The notes under the pieces: generated by a model
The model's input: only the letters and a program-made list of their open reading frames with translations
The model's database searches: none
Told to the model about the DNA's origin: nothing
Made by a program: the position numbers and the translations under genes
DNA from: JAZBPO01 sp963691775
Lineage (GTDB): Bacteria; Pseudomonadota; Gammaproteobacteria; Pseudomonadales; Azotimanducaceae
Direction: 5' to 3'
DNA: 64,000 nucleotides
NCBI GenBank assembly: GCA_963691775.1
Contig: OY829369.1
Coordinates: 2,356,001 to 2,420,000, forward strand
In this document: piece after piece, positions 37,186-46,092 of the stretch
How positions within the stretch are numbered: position 1 is the stretch's first letter
How the letters are laid out: each line of letters begins with the position of its first letter

Positions 37186-38415
37186 ATGAGCAAACTCCTC
37201 GACAGCTGTGCCGGTCTCGTCGTCGTAGGCAACGCTTCGGAGGACCCATTCGCGATCGACCTCGCCTACGCCATGGGCCAGGTCGTCGACGTTGCCGATC
37301 TGATCAGCCTCAAGACTTTCGCGAACGGGGAGTTCTGCCCCCGCTTCATCTCCGATGAAGTGAGCTTCGATCAGATCGGTCACGAACTCGAAGGTCGAAC
37401 GGTCGCGATCGTCAGCACCACCTCGCCAACGCTCACGCGGCAGGAACTCGCGATGCGCACGCTGCTCATTGCGCGGGCGGCGAAGGAAAACGGTGCGGAT
37501 CAAGTGGTCCTCGTTGAACCCGATCTGTTCTTCAGCGCGCAGGACCGCGGCGCCCGTCCGGGCCTGGGCCAGCCCGACGGCGAGCGCAGCGTTCACGACC
37601 TCAAGAAGTTCGACGGCCAGCCCTTCTCGGCGGGCCTCTATGCAGAACTGCTCCAGGTGTCCGGCGTGGACCGCGTCGTCACCGTCCACAACCATTCTCA
37701 TTCGGTCGAACGTCTTTACGCCGAGCGCTTTGGCGACCGCTTCCATAATCTCGTGCCCACGGAACTCTACGCCGACTACCTGCGTCAATCGGACATCGTC
37801 GACTTCGAGAACGGCGGCTCCGGTCTCGCACTATGCGCGCCGGACGAGGGCGCACGCGCATTTGTAAAGGGTCTGTTCGACGAGCTCGGCCTGCCCGACG
37901 CACGCTTCGTGCTCATGCAGAAGGAACGCAGCGGCGAGCGCGAGGTCGCAATGCGCCTGCATCCCGAGAGCGGCGCCACGCTCGCGGATCTTGAAGGGCG
38001 CGACGTCGTCCTCCTCGACGACATGGTCCGCACGGGTTCTACGGTGGTTCAGGCCTGCGAGCATCTGCGCGCTGCACAGCCTCGGCGCGTCGTTTTCGGC
38101 GTCTCGCACTTCTACGCCTCCGAGGAAGGCCGGCAGAAGATGGCAAGCTCCGCGCTGGACGAGATCCTGACCCTCAACACACTGCCGACAGTGCTCAACC
38201 GTGACGTTCAGGGGCGCCTGCGGCGCAAGATGGTGGTGCTCAAGATCGAGCGCTGGCTCGCGCAAAAGCTGACGGAAATCCTGGGCTTGGCGTCGGCCCA
38301 CGATACGGGGGGGCTCTATCAGATCGACATGTCGTCGAAGAACCCACGTTTCCGCCGGAAGATCTGGTCGAGCGAAGAGCTTCCAAGCCTGCGCCAGGAA
38401 TCTCTGCTCGACTGA
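37186..38415 (+). CDS. Ribose-phosphate pyrophosphokinase-like protein
   Basis: A 409-residue relative of PRPP synthetase, about 95 residues longer than standard Prs. Recognisable elements are FANGEFCPRF near the N-terminus, SAQDRGARPG in the catalytic-flexible-loop region, FSAGLYAELLQVSGVDRVVTV, and the PRPP-binding loop VVLLDDMVRTGSTV. Inserts around 120-145 and a C-terminal tail of about 60 residues (LKIERWLAQKLTEILG) are not in standard Prs. It may make PRPP or be a divergent phosphoribosyltransferase-type enzyme. ATG at 37186 follows GGGAGA. A hairpin terminator follows. Confidence 0.75.
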   Translation: MSKLLDSCAGLVVVGNASEDPFAIDLAYAMGQVVDVADLISLKTFANGEFCPRFISDEVSFDQIGHELEGRTVAIVSTTSPTLTRQELAMRTLLIARAAKENGADQVVLVEPDLFFSAQDRGARPGLGQPDGERSVHDLKKFDGQPFSAGLYAELLQVSGVDRVVTVHNHSHSVERLYAERFGDRFHNLVPTELYADYLRQSDIVDFENGGSGLALCAPDEGARAFVKGLFDELGLPDARFVLMQKERSGEREVAMRLHPESGATLADLEGRDVVLLDDMVRTGSTVVQACEHLRAAQPRRVVFGVSHFYASEEGRQKMASSALDEILTLNTLPTVLNRDVQGRLRRKMVVLKIERWLAQKLTEILGLASAHDTGGLYQIDMSSKNPRFRRKIWSSEELPSLRQESLLD

Positions 38416-38430
38416 TCCTGCTGTCCTGAA

Positions 38431-38466
38431 ACGCAACGGGGCGGCCAAGTGGCCGCCCCGCTGCGT
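38431..38466. terminator. Strong two-part hairpin terminator between convergent genes
   Basis: A perfect 9-bp GC stem (GGGGCGGCC at 38438-38446, GGCCGCCCC at 38451-38459, loop AAGT) is extended by an outer ACGCA/TGCGT pairing at 38431-38435 and 38462-38466. It sits 15 bases after the PRPP-synthetase-like gene and about 50 bases from the end of the TonB-receptor pseudogene, so it can serve both strands. It lacks a T-run. Confidence 0.75.
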
Positions 38467-38514
38467 CATGCTTGGCGCACCAGAGGGTGCGCCAGGTCCT
38501 TCAGGCGGATCGGA

Positions 38515-41223
38515 TCAGAACTGCGCCGATGCCTGCAGATACCAGAGTTGGCCTTGCCAATCCAGAATGCTGTCGGAACGATAGATCCGGCCACAGCAGG
38601 TTTCAAACTGCCCCTTGTCGGGGAACTGATCGAAGATGTTCTGACCGCCCAGAGTGATGCGGTAGTTGTCCATAAACGTATATGCGAGCTCGAGGTCCAC
38701 GTAGAGGTTCGGATCAAACTTCTGAATGGCCGCCAGGGGCGCGTTGCTCGTATTCTCGTATTCGCCGAAGTAGCGACCACGCAGCATTACGTCGAAGTCC
38801 TGATAGCTATTGCGGAACGTCAGGTTGGCCCGATCCTGCGGGGCGCCATGTTGGTTGTCGAACTCCCCCTCTGCGTTGATGAACTGACCTGCTTCCGTGA
38901 TTTCCGTGCTCGTGTAGTTGTAAGCAAGCGCGAGCGAGCTGCTGCCGAAGCTCAAGTCCCAAGCGTAGGTACCGACAATGTCGAGACCGCTCGCTTCCGT
39001 GCCTACGTCGTTCGTGAAGAATCGGACCTGTGCGATATCGCTTGCGTTCGTTACGCCGGCCGCCTCAAGGGCGGCAATTTCATCCGGCCCGACGGCGAAC
39101 TGCGACGACAACGTAATGCGGTCCTCCGGCTCGATGAAGTAGTAATCCACCGTCAACGACAGGCCATCGAGCGGAGTCGCCGTCAAACCCAACGTATAGG
39201 AGAACGAATCTTCCGAATCCAGGGGAGACGCTCCGAAGATCGCCGCCGGCGCCGAATCCGCGGGGAAGATACCTTCCGCAACGGGGTTGCCGTCCGGGTC
39301 AATCCGCGTCGAGATATTCGTCGTCGAGATCTGTCCCATTGTGGGTGCTCGGAAACCTGTACCAATCGAGCCGCGCAGATCGACGTTCTCGGTGGTCGAG
39401 TAACGAGTCGCAATCTTGAAGATCGCCACGTCGCCGAAGTCGGAGTAGTCCTCGTAGCGCGCAGCCACGTTTACCAACCACTCCTCGGTCACATCCGTTT
39501 CCGCCTCCAAGTAGAGCGCAAAGCTGTCGCGGCCACGATCAGAGGCTGCCGCAGGCGAGTAGCCCGGGAAGCCGTTCGAGCCGATCGGCTTGGCGTTGTA
39601 GACGGGGTCACCGTCGTTCGCGCAGTCCAGGCCGTTGGCTGCTGCCGCGACGCCCGCGGCCGTCGGGGTGCCGTCGTCGTTGCAGAGATCGAAGGGGTCC
39701 GGGCGACCGAAATCACCGACCGCAAAGGACTGAGGGCCACCCACAGCCACTTCGTAGTTCTCCTCTCGATACTCCGCGCCAAACGCAAAATACAGATCCG
39801 AGGCGAAGCCCACGTCAAAGCCATAGCCGAAATCCGCGTTGAACGAGAACTCGTCGGAGATCAAGTCACCCGGGCGGAACGACGTGGGCGTAGCCGGACC
39901 CAACGACGGGTTCATCGTGTTCGCCAGCGTGTACTGAATTTCGTTTTCGCCGAAGGACGCCGACAGATTCATATCCAGGCCGTTGGCAAGAGTGCCGCGG
40001 ATACCTACTGCACCGCCAAAGTCGAAAACCACACTGGAGAACCGCGGCGTAAAGCCGGACGGGTAGAGATCGTCGCGCGGATTGTAGATCGCCCCATCTG
40101 ATAGGCGTACGGGCAGGAGCTGCGAGACGCCTGGCCGACGATGAAAAAAGCCACCAGCCACTTCCTTCTCCGAGTAGTTGCCATGGCCGTAAAGCTCAAG
40201 CTCATCGGTAACGGGCAACGCCGCATTCACGAAGAGCAGAATCTGCTCCTGCTCGGGTTGGCCCCAAATCTGCGCTGGTGAACTAAAGGGGCTCGAACCG
40301 CCGATTGTTGAGAAGTTATCGTCATAGCGCGTGTCCAGATCATCCGGAATACCGTCCGATCCGAGTACGGACTGCAGCAGTTGCCCGGTATCACTGTAGG
40401 TATTCGTAGACGCGTCCGGGCCGAAGAATTGCGTTCCGTCCACCGTCGCAAAATTGCTGCGCGCTTATGAAGGCGTCTGGCCGGACTGCTGAATACAGAT
40501 GTCGTAGGGCCGCGAGCGGCTGGTCGCTTCCGAGTCGCCGTATTGACCAGGAATATTGATGAAACCGGACTTGCCAAGCGGCAGACCAGCGTTGCCTTCA
40601 AGGGTCACAGACTCGCCATCGCCTTCGTCGTATTCGCCGTACCGAACGCGAACCTCACCCCTTCGAAAGCATCCTTAAGACTAAAGTTCAAAACGCCTGC
40701 GATCGCATTCGAGCCGCACTGAGCAGCCGCACCGTCGCGCAGCACCTCGACACTCTTCAACGCAATCGTCGGAATCGATCCAACGTCCGGCCCGTGCGAG
40801 CCAAAACCGCCCAGCTGAACGAGCGATGCGCGATGGCACCGTTTGCCATTAACCAGCACCAGGGTGTGGTGCCAATCGACGCCCCGCAACTGGACCCGGC
40901 GAATAAACGTCGCACCGTCCGAGATCGGCTGTCGACTGACGTTGAAGAATAGGACCAGCGTAGAGATGACATCGACCATGTCGGGGAAAGTGACCGACTC
41001 CAACGCCTCCCTGTTGAACACGTCGACGGCCACAGCTGTGTCGGTCGCCACGCGCGGCTCTCGGCGCGTGCCGAGAGAAACGACTTACTCAACCACGCCC
41101 TCATATTCTTCTTCGGCCTGGGCGTAGGCGGCCGGGCCGCTGGCGGCAGCGATATCCCCGGCGAGGCCTGCAACGGTGAACCACCGCGCCTGATTCCGGA
41201 TTGCGTTATTCCGAATTGATCAT
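38515..41223 (-). pseudogene. TonB-dependent receptor, broken near its N-terminus
   Basis: Outer-membrane receptor remains. The 642 codons up to 40443 form an intact beta-barrel ending in an aromatic (SAQF). Upstream, 40605-41051 encodes a plug domain (VQLRGVDWHHTLVLVNGKR, ALKSVEVLRDGAAAQ). Four lesions separate the parts. The ATG at 41223, with a CAGGGAG ribosome site, runs out of frame after three codons but fits if one base is removed. A TAA at 41085-41087 interrupts the EGVVE-VV TonB-box region. A one-base shift lies near 40642. A second in-frame TAA lies at 40465-40467. Plug residues are also eroded, for example QCGSN for the usual QYGSD. Assembly error in this stretch is a possible alternative. 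Confidence 0.85.
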
Positions 41224-41632
41224 ACTCCCTGGATCGAGCTCTAGGCCCCGGTTTAGGGCCCGCCGGATGCGACCCGGCTCCCCTGAGACGAGGGACCGCA
41301 CGGCTGGCGGCCCCCGGCTTCGGTTTGGTGCAGCGTCTGCAACACCTAGGAAACAGTCTGCAGCAATCGGGCCAGAGCCTTCCGGACACCCCGAAACGGC
41401 CCTCGCCACGCGAACCGCGCGCGGTCAGGCCACGCGCGGACGACCGAAGATATACCCATCCGCACGGAAAAAGCGAAGCCGTTCTTCGATTTTAGCGACG
41501 AGTACACGGGTGCTTTGAGATAAACCGAACGACAATTGAAGCGTTCGGGATACGAATGAAACTCAAGATCGGCCGGTCGGGCTCGCGCTCAATCGGTGCG
41601 CCTTGAGATCGGCGCACCATGATGGCGCGCAT
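41224..41632. other. Intergenic region upstream of the receptor pseudogene
   Basis: About 410 bases without a supported gene. The part from about 41440 to 41570 is clearly more AT-rich than its surroundings and probably holds the promoter once used by the receptor gene. I see no RNA gene or clear operator. Confidence 0.4.
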
Positions 41633-42715
41633 CTACGCGCCAATCAGGAGGTTGAGCGCATCGAGATCATTCGCCATGGCGGCACTTCGATGCGCCATCG
41701 CCATGAACATCGTATCGCCACGCTCAGTCTGTCCGACGATCATCGAGGCGATCACCGCCATCACGAGACCCGCGAAGCTGCCGCGGCAATAGTCATTCCA
41801 GCAGGCTTCGAAGTCGTAGGCGCCGACGCCGTACTCGCTCAGGGTCGTGAAGTAGCGTTCCACGAGACGTCGCTCGCAGGCGCGACGCGGCTCCGCATCC
41901 ATGCTCGTGCCCATGAAATACGCCGCGTCAGCAGGCCCATTGCCCAGCGCGGGGGACTGCCAATCAACGACCGCGAGCGGATAGGGCCCGCCAAAAAGCA
42001 TGTTGTCCAGCCGGTAGTCACCATGCACCACCGTCTTTGGCCCGTCCGGGCCACCGACGTAAGAACCGAAGCGCGCATGCAGCCCCTGAGCGCATGCCAC
42101 CGCCCAGGGCTCCAGGCGCGCCGCGTAGCGTTCGAGGAAAGCCGGTAACAGACTGTCCCAGAGCCCCTTGACCATGGCGCCACCTTCAGAATCCCGGCCG
42201 CCGATCCAATCGAGGTCGAAGAGCCCGGGATCGCCCCAGCGAGGACCATGCAGGCCAGCAAGCTCCACCAGCGCAAGCTCCGCCGCATTCGCATCGCAGC
42301 CGGCGAGCTGATCGCCCTGTTCTGCCGGCGCGAGGTCCTCCATGAGAAGGACGAATTCATGCGATTCCGGATCGATGTCGGTGAACAGAACTTCGGGCGT
42401 GCGAATGTCTAGGGTCGGATCGAGCTCCTGGTAAAAGCGCACCTCTCGGAGATAATTGAGCAGTGAGACCCCGGTCTGCCGGCTCACAGGGTCGTCAGAC
42501 GCAAATTTGCCGACAACGCTGCGGGGACCTTCGCCGCGTGCGTAGGTCAGTTCGAAGCGAACGTTCTGCCCGACCTGACCTGTGCCAACGTTTCCCTGCG
42601 ACACGCTGGCGACTTCGACATCGTGGCCGGCGTAACACAACGCCGCCGTCAGCCATCCGGCGTCGATATCGCCCGGTGCGCCGCGAATCTCCGGTGCAGG
42701 TGCGCGTGACTTCAT
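41633..42715 (-). CDS. Aminoglycoside-phosphotransferase/ecdysteroid-kinase-like protein
   Basis: A 360-residue protein kinase-like fold. The N-lobe has a GNVGTGQVGQN glycine loop and VVGKF with the ATP lysine; the catalytic loop is VVHGDYRLDNML (HxDxxxxN) and the metal-binding segment VVDWQSPALGNG. This pattern is common to aminoglycoside phosphotransferases, choline kinases and the EcKinase-like family found next to acyl-CoA metabolism genes in many bacteria. The substrate is probably a small hydroxylated molecule; antibiotic resistance is not implied. The ATG at 42715 follows GGGGAGAGCAGCA. Confidence 0.8.
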   Translation of the reverse strand: MKSRAPAPEIRGAPGDIDAGWLTAALCYAGHDVEVASVSQGNVGTGQVGQNVRFELTYARGEGPRSVVGKFASDDPVSRQTGVSLLNYLREVRFYQELDPTLDIRTPEVLFTDIDPESHEFVLLMEDLAPAEQGDQLAGCDANAAELALVELAGLHGPRWGDPGLFDLDWIGGRDSEGGAMVKGLWDSLLPAFLERYAARLEPWAVACAQGLHARFGSYVGGPDGPKTVVHGDYRLDNMLFGGPYPLAVVDWQSPALGNGPADAAYFMGTSMDAEPRRACERRLVERYFTTLSEYGVGAYDFEACWNDYCRGSFAGLVMAVIASMIVGQTERGDTMFMAMAHRSAAMANDLDALNLLIGA

Positions 42716-42872
42716 TGCTGCTCTCCCCAGTGCCTGCCTGCCCCGAGCATACCGCCGTCGCGTACCGCTGAACGCCCTGCATGGTGCTCATGCACCAGGC
42801 TCCCGTTGCAGCCGCGGCCTCCGCGGTTATGCTTCTGCCCCCGCGTTGGCGCGCCCGATCTTCTTTACCCTC

Positions 42873-43691
42873 ATGTTCACGTATATCGATCCGACCGTTC
42901 GCGCACGCCTGATCGCGCAGAAGAAGCTGCGCCGAATCAACGAGCAAGGCCACGAAGTCGACGTCACGTCACCGAATCTACCCGACGACCCTGCGCTCGA
43001 GGTCATGGGCCCGATTCCGATGCCCATCGACCTCACGGGCGAAGACGTGCTCACCCAGTGGTACCCCTTCGTCCGTCGGACCGAACTAGCAGGGGCCCTT
43101 GATCTAGCCGAAGAGCTTCGCCAACGCGGCAGCCCACGCATGTTTGCGTCCCTGTCGAGCTTCATGGCCGTGAACAGCCTGCTCGCGATCGGCGATGCAG
43201 AGCACGCCGAGCACCCTCTGGTGCGCATTCACTCGAACTGTCTCACCGGTGACGTGCTCGGTTCCCGCCGCTGTGAATGTGGTCCGCAGCTCGCCGCTGC
43301 GGTGGACCGAATCCGACAGGACGCTGGCGGCGGCTACATTGTCTACATGGCGGGCCACGAGGGCCGCGGGATCGGGTTGTGGGCGAAGGCCGCTACCTAT
43401 CTTCTTCAGGACGCCGGCGAAGACACCTATCAGGCGAACCGGTCGCTTGGCCTCCCGGAGGATTCCCGTGACTTTTCCGATGCCGGCTCGATTCTGAAAT
43501 GGGTCCTTCGAGGTCGGCCGATGCGCTTGCTCACGAATAATCCAAAGAAGATCGACGATCTGAAGGCGATGGGCGTGGCGAACGTCACGCGCGAAAAACA
43601 CGTCGTCGGCGTCAGCACGCACAACAAGAATTATCTGTCTGCAAAGCGCTCCTGGGGGCACCGGATTGACGATGAGGATCTTGCAGATTAG
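42873..43691 (+). CDS. ribA: GTP cyclohydrolase II
   Basis: A 272-residue enzyme of the first committed riboflavin step, converting GTP to a diaminopyrimidine phosphate. Zinc ligands are Cys123, Cys134 and Cys136 (HSNCLTGDVLGSRRCECG), with the same spacing as E. coli RibA. GHEGRGIGL and RLLTNNPKKI are intact. It carries about 70 extra N-terminal residues compared with E. coli RibA and no DHBP synthase domain. ATG 42873 is chosen over a TTG nine codons earlier; neither has a strong ribosome site. A TGGTGC-TCAT-GCACCA palindrome lies upstream at 42782-42797. No FMN riboswitch is seen. Confidence 0.88.
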   Translation: MFTYIDPTVRARLIAQKKLRRINEQGHEVDVTSPNLPDDPALEVMGPIPMPIDLTGEDVLTQWYPFVRRTELAGALDLAEELRQRGSPRMFASLSSFMAVNSLLAIGDAEHAEHPLVRIHSNCLTGDVLGSRRCECGPQLAAAVDRIRQDAGGGYIVYMAGHEGRGIGLWAKAATYLLQDAGEDTYQANRSLGLPEDSRDFSDAGSILKWVLRGRPMRLLTNNPKKIDDLKAMGVANVTREKHVVGVSTHNKNYLSAKRSWGHRIDDEDLAD

Positions 43692-43827
43692 CGCGCATTC
43701 CTTGCGATGCTGGCCTATTGGTACTCGCCTCGGGCACCATGTTGAGCTGCGAGGCGCGCCGACGGGTGCCAGTGGCACGAGCCTTGCTGTCAGCACCTGA
43801 TCGCCCCCGCATGAAATGGAGTTCTAG

Positions 43828-45411
43828 ATGACAACCGTCTCCCGTCGTGCCTTCCTGGAAGCGGTGGGCGCCGCCGCCGGCTCGGGTGCCATGTACCGGG
43901 CCGCGTCGGCCCTCGGGCTCATGGCCGCGCCAGAGCTCATGGCCGCCACCCAAATCGGCCATCTCGGCGGCGAGCGTCGTCATGTCGTCATTCTGGGCGC
44001 CGGCATCTCAGGCCTGACCGCGGCGTGGGAGCTGAAGAAGGCTGGCTACGACTTCACGATCCTGGAGGCCTCGCACCGAGCGGGCGGCCGCAACATGACG
44101 CTGCGCGCCGGCGATGTGATCGACGAGGTTGGCAATCGCCAGATCTGCCAGTTCGATGACGAGCCGCACCTCTACTTCAACTGCGGCCCCGCGCGAATTC
44201 CGCAAGACCACACGATGCTCATCGACTACTGCCGCGAGCTGGATGTCGAGCTCGAGCCATTCGTCAACGAGAACCGCAACGCCTTCGTGCAATGGGATGA
44301 AGCCTTTGGCGGGCGCCCCGTCCGGGCACGCCAGTACTTTGCCGACGCGCGCGGCTTCATGACCGAACTCATGTCCAAAGCCGTGCTCGATGACGCGGTG
44401 AACATGCCCTTCGACGGCGTGGACGCGGAGACATTCCTGCAGTTCCTTCGCACCTACGGCGATCTCGATCCGAACTATGTCTACAAGGGCACGAATCGGG
44501 CCGGTTACGCATCAGGCGGTTTCGTCGTACACGGCAAGCTGAGGGAAACCTGGGACTTCTCGGACATCATGGATTCCGGCTTCTGGCGCTTTGCCATGCA
44601 CTGGGGCGAGGGCGCGGACCAGGCCGCAACCATGATGCAGCCCGTAGGCGGCATGGATCGCGTCGTGAAGGGCTTCACCGATCGGGTGGGCGACCGCATG
44701 CTGTTGCGCGCTCCGGTGCGCCAGATTCGCAACACCGAAGACGGCGTCGAGGTAACTTATGAAAGCGACGGCGCCCTCAATCGTATCCGCGGTGACTTCT
44801 GCATCAACTGCATTCCGACCCATCTGGTCACGGGCGTGGACCACAACTTCGGTTCGCGATACACGCGCGCCCTGCACGCCCCGACAGCGGGCAAGCTGTT
44901 CAAGATCGGCTACCAGGTCTCACGTCGCTTCTGGGAAGAGGATGAGCGCATCTTCGGGGGCATAAGCTGGACCGGGCAAGAGATCACACAGCTCTGGTAT
45001 CCCAGTCAGGGCTTCTTCAAGCAGAAAGGCATCTTGCTCGGCGCATACACCTTCGGCGAGCGCGGCGGCGATGCCTTCGCACCGCTGTCGCCGGCCGAGC
45101 GCCTTGATGAAGCATTGCGCCAAGCTGAGAAGATTCATCCGGACATCCGCAAATACGTCGAGAACGGCGTCAGCGTGCCCTGGCACCGCATGAACCACAT
45201 GCTCGGCTGCTCAGCACAGTGGACCCCTGAAGACGAGCGCGACTTCTACGGGGTCCTGCAGGCCCCGGAAGGCCGCCATTACATGGTGGGCGATCAGATC
45301 AGCCATCATTCCGGCTGGCAGGAAGGCGCCATAAGAAGCGCTCACCATGCCCTTGCGGATATCAACCGCCGCGTTCAGGCCGAACTCAGGGGTGACGCCG
45401 TTACCGCCTGA
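43828..45411 (+). CDS. Tat-exported flavin amine oxidase/dehydrogenase
   Basis: A 527-residue flavoprotein of the monoamine/L-amino-acid oxidase family. A twin-arginine signal SRRAFL at 5-10 leads a hydrophobic segment ending near residue 40. The FAD motif VVILGAGISG is at 53-62, with the ribose-binding Glu80 and then HRAGGR. The C-terminal FAD segment is GDQISHHSGWQEGAIRSAHHA. It should oxidise a C-N bond to an imine in the periplasm. The neighbouring cytochromes suggest a dehydrogenase that uses cytochrome c, as NicA2 does with CycN, rather than an oxygen-using oxidase. The substrate is unknown. It heads a cluster extending to 48989. Confidence 0.87.
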   Translation: MTTVSRRAFLEAVGAAAGSGAMYRAASALGLMAAPELMAATQIGHLGGERRHVVILGAGISGLTAAWELKKAGYDFTILEASHRAGGRNMTLRAGDVIDEVGNRQICQFDDEPHLYFNCGPARIPQDHTMLIDYCRELDVELEPFVNENRNAFVQWDEAFGGRPVRARQYFADARGFMTELMSKAVLDDAVNMPFDGVDAETFLQFLRTYGDLDPNYVYKGTNRAGYASGGFVVHGKLRETWDFSDIMDSGFWRFAMHWGEGADQAATMMQPVGGMDRVVKGFTDRVGDRMLLRAPVRQIRNTEDGVEVTYESDGALNRIRGDFCINCIPTHLVTGVDHNFGSRYTRALHAPTAGKLFKIGYQVSRRFWEEDERIFGGISWTGQEITQLWYPSQGFFKQKGILLGAYTFGERGGDAFAPLSPAERLDEALRQAEKIHPDIRKYVENGVSVPWHRMNHMLGCSAQWTPEDERDFYGVLQAPEGRHYMVGDQISHHSGWQEGAIRSAHHALADINRRVQAELRGDAVTA

Positions 45412-45479
45412 AGCACGCATGGACCTCGTGCAGATCGATTCGAAGCCGGGCGCGCATCCGGCCAACGTCAGGAGAGACA

Positions 45480-46028
45480 ATGATGAAAATGCGACTTGCC
45501 GCTGGCCTAGCGACCGCTGTCCTGTTCAGCGGCGCCCTCAGCGCCCGGATCGCACATGCGAACCATCACGAAGAATCCGAACACGGTTCCGCCCCGCACC
45601 GCATCCAGCACAACCTGATCGGCTCCGACTTCCCGATCGCACGTGCCGTCGAAGTGCCGCCCGGGGTACAGCTCGTCTATCACTCAGGCATGACCCCAAG
45701 ACCAGCTGACCCTGAAGCTGAGCGCTTCAGCCCGGAATACTGGGGCGACACAAAGACGCAAGCGGAATCGGTGTTTGCGCGCATGGAAGAATCGCTCGAC
45801 GATCTCGATCTCAGCTTCGACGACATCGTGAAGATGACCGTGTTTCTCGTACCGGTGCCCGAGACCGGCCGCATGGACTTCGGCGGCTTCATGGAGGCGT
45901 ACACCCAACACTTCGGCAAGGATGCGGGGCGCATGAATCTACCGGCGCGTTCCGCGGTGGGCGTCGCGCAGCTTGCAGCCCCGGGCATGCTCGTAGAGGT
46001 CGAAGCGATCTACGCCCGCAAGAACTGA
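45480..46028 (+). CDS. Exported RidA-family protein
   Basis: A 182-residue protein with a signal peptide (LAAGLATAVLFSGALSARIAHA, cleavage near 27), a His/Glu-rich linker and a RidA/YjgF domain from about residue 43. Arg157 in NLPARSAV matches the arginine that binds the substrate carboxylate in active RidA (Arg105 of E. coli). RidA hydrolyses reactive enamines and imines, and most members are cytoplasmic, so an exported one is notable. It follows the amine oxidase by 68 bases with an AGGAGAG ribosome site. Confidence 0.85.
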   Translation: MMKMRLAAGLATAVLFSGALSARIAHANHHEESEHGSAPHRIQHNLIGSDFPIARAVEVPPGVQLVYHSGMTPRPADPEAERFSPEYWGDTKTQAESVFARMEESLDDLDLSFDDIVKMTVFLVPVPETGRMDFGGFMEAYTQHFGKDAGRMNLPARSAVGVAQLAAPGMLVEVEAIYARKN

Positions 46029-46036
46029 CGAAGCGC

Positions 46037-46058
46037 CCGGCGACACGGGAGTCGCCGG
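46037..46058. promoter_or_regulatory. Hairpin between the RidA and cytochrome-RidA genes
   Basis: A perfect 8-bp stem (CCGGCGAC / GTCGCCGG) with a six-base loop, nine bases after the RidA stop. There is no T-run. It may act as a partial terminator or RNA-processing site setting relative expression. Confidence 0.4.
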
Positions 46059-46092
46059 ACACCGCTCCTTCCCCGACCAGCGGAATTCCTTC

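Noticed and set aside
38449..40101. A 550-codon plus-strand frame opposite the TonB receptor
   Set aside because: Arg/Val-rich antisense frame. The minus strand has the conserved receptor barrel and the plus frame shows no domain.
40605..41051. Independent small gene encoding a plug-only protein
   Set aside because: Its sequence is the plug domain that continues in another frame into the downstream barrel, and it lacks a signal peptide and ribosome site, so it is a fragment of the broken receptor.
41633..42715. Antibiotic-resistance aminoglycoside phosphotransferase
   Set aside because: Only the general kinase-like motifs match. The sequence resembles the broad EcKinase/choline-kinase-like group more than any known resistance enzyme.
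42716..42872. FMN riboswitch before ribA
   Set aside because: The leader lacks the conserved RFN element blocks and shows only a short simple palindrome.
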